From Aquatica leii (lineage: Eukaryota; Arthropoda; Insecta; Coleoptera; Lampyridae), in the NCBI GenBank assembly GCA_035610365.1, contig CM069435.1, positions 61,749,389 through 61,813,388 on the forward strand: a stretch of 64,000 bases of DNA. The letters are read 5' to 3'. Below, piece after piece: positions 58,668 through 64,000 of this stretch. A model generated the notes under the pieces. It made no database searches. It had not been told where the DNA came from and saw only the letters and a program-made list of their open reading frames with translations. The first letter of the stretch is position 1, and each line of letters starts with the position of its first letter. The position numbers and the translations under genes are program-made.

Positions 58668-59399
58668 ACTTAGTTTTTATTTATAAAAAGAAACTTGAAA
58701 CTTTACATTTTAATAGTGAAGAAACATTTTTTAAATCAAAAACTACACCACAACTAATTTCATCACCTTCACTGCTTTTTTTCTTATTCATTGCTCTTTC
58801 ATTGTTGCTTTCTAATTTTTGTCTTAAATGTTCTTCATTGTCACATCTTTATTCAGGTGTGGGTTGTTTCATCACCTTAAACTTATCGCGTTGTAGCATC
58901 ATATAGGGTCAGGAGGGGTAAATTTGCAAGTTTGTAGCAAGTCACTATTTTTCATATTATGCAGAATCCTTTTCTTCACTTTTTCTGTGGGTATTTGGTG
59001 CATACTTAGGTGATATAAGTGAATGCTATGTTAACACAAAAATATTTTTTTAGCATTCACAATTACTCCTTTCATTTACAATTACCACGACAGGTCGGGG
59101 GTAAATGTAAATGAGAATCTCTGTAACGATTCAAGGCAGTGGCTTGAAATTCAGGGCAATTGTGAACAAACGTTCATTTAAAAATTGCAGTGTATTTAGA
59201 CTGACAATTGAGGTGTGTTTACAATTACGCCGTTTCTGTTAATCAATGAAGACAATAATATAAAAAATCAAAATTTATTGGCATCAAATGACAAAAGCAG
59301 TTACTGTTTATTGTTCGAACACATTAATAGTACCAGGAAACACAGAAAGGATTTGGCAACAGTCTTTTATCATCTTGGGCACTACCAGAATAGCATCTG
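58668..59399. other. Downstream flank of the pogo-like gene
   Basis: GGAGGGGTAAATTTGCAAG (58912) and CGGGGGTAAATGTAAATGAG (59096) are similar words about 185 bp apart in direct orientation. I could not pair either with an inverted copy beyond 61.5 kb, so element ends are unknown. Confidence 0.35.
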
Positions 59400-61450
59400 A
59401 AATGTTTTATCTTTTACTACAAACTGAGTCGCAAACTTGTCATAGCGTCGGTATCCCTGAACTGTAATTTCCGCTTCTTCTTCATCAATTTTTTTAATGG
59501 AACATACATATTTCTAATGAAATGTGTTGCGCTTACAGCGCTTACCACCGACAAAATCAACCAATACAAAGCAGCCCACAGTTAACCGGTTCCATTCAGG
59601 TTTTTCATACCCAACTTCTGGTATAGATTCTGCGGTAATAGAGTCTAAAATGTTCTCGTCGTTATCAGATGAATCCTGACATAGTTCTATTTCAAGTTTT
59701 TCTGAAGGATCCTCTACAAAAGCCTGTATTTTGCCTTTCTTAGAAGAGCCTTTCTTTTTTTCATCTTTTTGACGTTTCTCCGTTTCCGTCTGTTGAAGGT
59801 TTTCTAAAACTTTCTTAGTTATTAGAATCTCTACATATTTAATTGGCTTTAGGCGAGGCACTATCTGCTGTTTTGTTTTCCCTGGGCCTACTAGAACAAA
59901 CTGAGTTTTATTCTTTTTTATACATGCTTCAAATATTTCGATTATCTTTGTAGGTGTTTTCATTGGGGTTTTGAGTTTTTCTTTTGACATTGATGATGTA
60001 CTATTCAAATTTGCGGATGTAGGTTCAGTTACATTAATAGAAGGACAATTGGAACCAGATGCGGATACAGCAGTAAAAGCGTTATTTTCAAAAGGTACAG
60101 TAAGAGGCGACAATGCTGCAGTATCCTGTAAATTCAGTAAGTTGCTATCAGTTGGAACGGAAGAGTTTTGGGGCGTTTCGTTGCGTTTTTGAAGTTTGGC
60201 TTTATATCTCTGTAAAGCGATATAAATCGGATTCAGGGAATTTTGTACAATCGACTGGAAATGTTCCGCTTGAAACAAATCCATTCATGATATTCCGCAG
60301 CTTCATAGACTCTACCCATACTTGTCCCAATAATTCTACAAATTTGTCTTTAGCAAGTCGTCCGAAGTCCCTCTTTTCTATTTGTTGCATGGCAAAAGCT
60401 ATCAGTTTCTTTTCCCAGTTTGTTTTTATAGGTCCAAATACGCTTTTGTCCAAGGACTGAATTTTTTCTGTTAAGTGGCTAGAGAATTTCACCAAATGCA
60501 TATTATTATCTAATGCAGTTTTCACAATACGGTAACTAATATGACTACTATGGCCGTCAAACATAAGAACAGCTGCATGCTTTTGTAAATTATGGGTACT
60601 CCTAACAGTCTCAACAGAAGTTATAAACCCATCACTAAGCCATTCAAAAAACAGTGAAATAGTATACAGTGTTCCTGGGTATACATTTGTCGAGATCCAT
60701 CTTGCTTGTACTGCAGCGTCCTTAAAAACAATAAGGGGTGGCATAAAACAGCTGAAATTGTAGCCAAGACTGTAATAGACTCGAGCCCAGAACCACCCGT
60801 GATACAAACTGAATCTAAAAATACAAAAACAGTGTAAACACTATTTCCATAAACATAATGTGTCCTTTTTTTACCAATAGCTTTTAATCGCTTTGGGTCT
60901 GTAGAAAATCCACTTTCGTCCGTATTAAATATTAACTGTGGTTTATCTTATAATTTGTGTTGACTTTTATTAATGCATCAAGCTCTTGATAAAAGTCGTA
61001 TATGACTTCAGGATCTCTGGCATCTCTTCTCGCTTTCTGCAATAGCTCAGGTTTTTAAAACACAGACTTGGATGCCTCTTCATGAATCTATAGTTCCAAT
61101 CGTCCCCGGGAATTCCTTCTTTAAACGGGGTTTACAGGTTATTACAAATAACGTACTCAGCAACAATTTTCTTAATTCCTTCTCTGTCACAAGTATAGCC
61201 TATTCTCGCTTTGGCTTTTACTTTATTTACCCCACCTAACGCTAAATGTGTATATGACTTCCTTTTCACTTCTTTTGATGTTTGCTTTTGGACTGCATCT
61301 TCTCTCTATGCGTATTTACTGAAATACTATATAATTTTTCTACACCACTTTTTTTTATTTCTTGCATATGTTCTAAAAGAGCTGTTAAGTTGCGTTGGAG
61401 CTTGCTTCGTTAACACAATTTTCATTTAGTGCATATTTATTGCTTTCGTT
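59400..61450 (-). pseudogene. Pogo-like (Tigger/Jerky type) DDE transposase, nearly complete, frameshifted
   Basis: Minus strand. Binding region: KARIGYTCDREGIKKIVAEY (about 61150-61220), EGIPGDDWNYRFMKRHPSL (about 61060-61115, as in CENP-B/Tigger-type domains). Catalytic: LIFNTDESGFSTDPKRLKAI (about 60890-60945, first Asp), VLATISA, MPPLIVFKDAAVQARWISTN, VYPGTLYTISLFFEWL, AAVLMFDGHSSHISYRIVKT (about 60535-60590, second Asp), SLDKSVFGPIKTNWEKKL (about 60400-60460, third Asp), GRLAKDKFVELLGQVWVESM, NGFVSSGTFPVDCTKFPE. I count 35 residues between the second and third Asp (DD35D-like). A frameshift at about 60202-60245 leads to RYKAKLQKRNETPQ and a Ser/Thr- and Lys-rich tail ending GCFVLVDFVGG (59514-60284). 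Acidic residues are intact, but several frameshifts and stops upstream of 60807 break the gene. Confidence 0.88.
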
Positions 61451-61958
61451 ATTATTTTTTGACGTTATCGTAATTTTCTCTTGGCATGGAATATCATTCT
61501 GATCGTTGCCAGAATTGTCTAAATGTTCTCTCTCTAACTCGAACCACTTGAAATTTAGAGTTTTTCTCATCAATCTTTATGTATTGCATATTCCAAGAAA
61601 ACATTATTACGCTATCAAACTGTTAACCTTTTTTAAGTTTTTCTACATTATTTTACTAAGAGAATACATTTCTTCTTCATATGAGTCATCTCCAGTATCG
61701 ATAGTTTCAACAATTCTAAAAAACATTACCGTAAAATAATGATCTTTGTTATTAACTTTATTTATATTTCTTACTTTCATGCATTCTCACAAATTTTTGA
61801 ACTGGGAAACTTAATGGACTCGTTTTTAATTTATTTAACTTTCAACTGAACGCTACGAACAACCGTTTACTTCTAAAGAAGCCGAAACAAAACACGATGC
61901 ACGTGCAGTATTGTTAATATCAGGTGATGCAAAAAACCAAAAATGATTGGTTTAAATG

Positions 61959-62230
61959 GATATTGAACATTATAACCCAACTTGTTTCTGGGATATTGAA
62001 CAAGTTAAACATTACTAAAATCCTATATAGCATTGGGTGTTGTTGCGTTCAATATCGTGACATTATAGCACGTAGAATAATTTATACTTAAGGTACATTG
62101 AACCAAAGTCTTAAAATAAGTCGAATAGTATAAAGGTATGTGATTTTTCATGGATATTGAACAAACAATTTTTTCACAAATTTTGGTGTATATAACTCCA
62201 TTTACCTTAATAGTAGATATTAAACAAATA
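61959..62230 (+). repeat. Cluster of GGATATTGAACA-type words
   Basis: GGATATTGAACATT, GGGATATTGAACAAG, GGATATTGAACAAAC and AGATATTAAACAAAT occur between about 61959 and 62230 at uneven spacing. It could be a degraded minisatellite or promoter-type array; no function assigned. Confidence 0.5.
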
Positions 62231-62726
62231 AGCATTGAGGCGACGATATGTAATTCAAATTTGTACACAAGTTGTTGTCAGACGAAGTGATTTGTAAACA
62301 TTTAAGCCAATAGCAGAATGTATGCACTACATTAACGCAAAGGTTTTCAAACACAGTGCCTTATCTGTTAACATCGGAGACAATGTTTAGAGGCGGTCAT
62401 GACAGTTTCATTTAGACAATTTCAGATAAGCTTTTACTCAAAGATTATAATTTATTTATGGTTTATACTATTTTATTAGGTAAATTTAGAAGGTTTTTTT
62501 TTCTTATACAAATTTTGATTCCAAGTTTAATACCGCCATCTATAGTTTTTCCATAAAAAGTTTTAGACAAGTAACTTATTTTTTTCTACAATAAGTAACA
62601 GCTATACAGTCTAACAGTATCCGCAAAGTTATTTATATTTTTACACTTGTATGTTAGTCATCAATTATTTTAAAAACGTACCAGAAAAAAATATTTTATA
62701 TATTTAAAAAATTAGTATAAAAATGT

Positions 62727-62729
<3 letters not shown>

Positions 62730-62758
<29 letters not shown>
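62730..62758. repeat. (GA)n microsatellite, 29 bp
   Basis: An uninterrupted alternation of G and A. Perfect dinucleotide tract; probably variable between individuals. Confidence 0.97.
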
Positions 62759-62760
<2 letters not shown>

Positions 62761-64000
62761 TACATGTTTAAAATCATAACATATACTAATTATTTCGTAG
62801 ATATTATGATTTTTTATGACCAAACAATTTATTTAATTTCAATACTTTTTTAAATAAATGCTTTATCCTAATATTAAATAGTTTAAACCAAACAACTTTC
62901 AAATATCTCATTTTAAATATACACATATATTACATGATGTAATATTGTTATATTCAATACAAAGTAAGACGAATAAATAATAAAATTATAATACACTGTC
63001 ATAACATTAAGCTAAATATTATACTAAATAATAAATGTAACAATTTTTTTAAAAACCGTTTTTTTTATTTTGATTATATTGAAATTCAAAATCTAATTAG
63101 ACTCAGTACTTATCAACAAAAGAAAATTTTTGTATTATTTTAATATAACTTAAAATTACATTGTTTAGTAAATAATTTAAAAAAAAATTGTATTTAAAGC
63201 AAATTTCAAGACGTTTTGTAAAAACAAACTTAATTTTGTTAATGTTTGATATTTTTTAAGACATCTTTTAGTTCGTTGTCAAACGTCTGTGTCAACATAC
63301 GGCGTTGATTTGTTTAATTAAAAGTTTTGTTGCTTTGAATCAATATCTTTAGTAACGTTAATCTAACGTTGTTTTTAACATAAATCTTTTTGATTCTTGC
63401 ATTAATATTAATGTCGCCATTCTACATTTTTACTCAATAAAAATTGCTTTACTTTAAAAAGATTACAGTTATTTTTATTTATAGTTAAAGCTCAATTATC
63501 TTATTACAACACTAATAATTACATTTAAAAGCAAGCTTACTGATTTTTTTAAATAATGTTTATAATAGATGGCGCAATTATTTATTTCATATTAAAAACA
63601 CAATCTGTAGTATAAACAGTTTTTTTACGATTATTTTAGCAACGGTAAGCCAAAGGTATTTTATATGTTTAATATGTATTTTTAATGTCAAAAAAACTGT
63701 ATTTAATTTTTATAACCAACCAATTATTTGCTAAATCTCAGCACTAGTTTAATACACTTCAAAACATACTAAAATACAATTTTTGACAAGTCTAAATATA
63801 GATTAAAGTTTATTACATTTATTTATTCATCTGCTTATGTGTCCTATTTTAAACACACATTACGATTATGTTTTAATGTGTTTATAGTATTTGCGCAATT
63901 GAAAATGTTTATATGATTTTTAATTTAAATATTGATCTATTTTAATATTTTTCTTAGGCAATTTTAAAACGTAAACAAGGAACAAAAGAAATCACTGATA

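Larger units (their letters stand above)
61451..64000. other. AT-rich stretch with short repeats, no recognised gene
   Basis: 61385-61573 (-) may be the decayed pogo N-terminus. 61950-62230 carries repeated ATATTGAACA words. A (GA)n run lies at 62730-62758. 62880-64000 is very AT-rich with nothing readable. If the PKC reading is right this is intron. Confidence 0.5.

Noticed and set aside
58912-59115. Two GGGGTAAAT words considered as pogo terminal repeats.
   Set aside because: They are in direct, not inverted, orientation and have no partner beyond the transposase start.
59971-60460. Plus-strand ORFs of 73 and 115 codons.
   Set aside because: Shadows of the pogo-like transposase, which explains the minus strand of the same interval.
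1-64000. tRNA, rRNA, CRISPR arrays, operons, riboswitches.
   Set aside because: None visible; the composition and element content are those of insect nuclear DNA, where bacterial features are not expected.

Overview
This is a strongly AT-rich stretch of animal, almost certainly insect, nuclear DNA. It has no bacterial gene organisation. It holds degenerate mobile elements of kinds typical of arthropods (mariner-like, piggyBac, hAT, pogo, BEL/Pao, Ty3/gypsy, RTE-like and Jockey/CR1-like LINEs, Penelope-like elements). I see no rRNA, tRNA, CRISPR array or intact long gene. The species cannot be named from the sequence.

The one piece of host gene I can support is tiny. A 32-nt exon at 43500-43531 (+), framed by a canonical acceptor and donor, encodes GFGKQGFQCQ. 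This is the signature of the first C1 (diacylglycerol/phorbol ester-binding) domain of conventional protein kinase C (Pkc53E / PRKCA-PRKCB type). My reading is that much or all of the window is intron of that PKC gene. I found no other PKC exon, so the flanking introns would be at least about 43 kb upstream and 20 kb downstream within the window, unless an exon was missed.

Layout. 1-770: relic of a multicopy arthropod ORF family (-). 1692-1835: foldback element. About 3.3-3.5 kb: tail of a dispersed Penelope-associated repeat (-). 6.5-7.4 kb: mariner-like transposase (-). 12.0-14.2 kb: BEL/Pao RNase H and integrase (-). 18.07-20.88 kb: hAT element with 8-bp target duplications, carrying a nested mariner-like foldback with 320-bp inverted repeats. 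21.46-23.73 and 26.55-28.46 kb: two mariner-like elements with TIRs (+). 29.8 kb: LINE endonuclease scrap. 30.1-30.9 kb: tandem duplication. 34.1-35.1 kb: candidate non-autonomous TIR element. 36.3-36.96 kb: Penelope-like GIY-YIG endonuclease in an inverted pair. 36.98-38.79 kb: RTE-like LINE (-). 39.2-41.5 kb: split piggyBac (+). 43.5 kb: PKC micro-exon. 46.27-47.51 and 47.53-48.71 kb: two adjacent mariners. 49.25-49.44 kb: gypsy RT scrap (-). 49.9-51.9 kb: piggyBac with a TTAA end (-). 52.3-52.96 kb: Penelope RT and tail (+). 53.3-53.5 kb: third piggyBac scrap. 55.5-56.2 kb: Jockey/CR1-like RT (-). 56.3-56.5 kb: palindromic copy of the Penelope tail repeat. 59.4-61.45 kb: pogo-like transposase (-). 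The rest is AT-rich DNA in which I see no gene.

All transposase and RT frames are broken by stops, frameshifts or deletions, so none should work. All five LTR and LINE relics lie antisense to the PKC exon, as expected for retroelements tolerated in introns. I did not find a previously undescribed functional system. The most informative signals are the micro-exon, the nested hAT/mariner insertion, the Penelope inverted pairs and the unnamed ORF family at the left edge.
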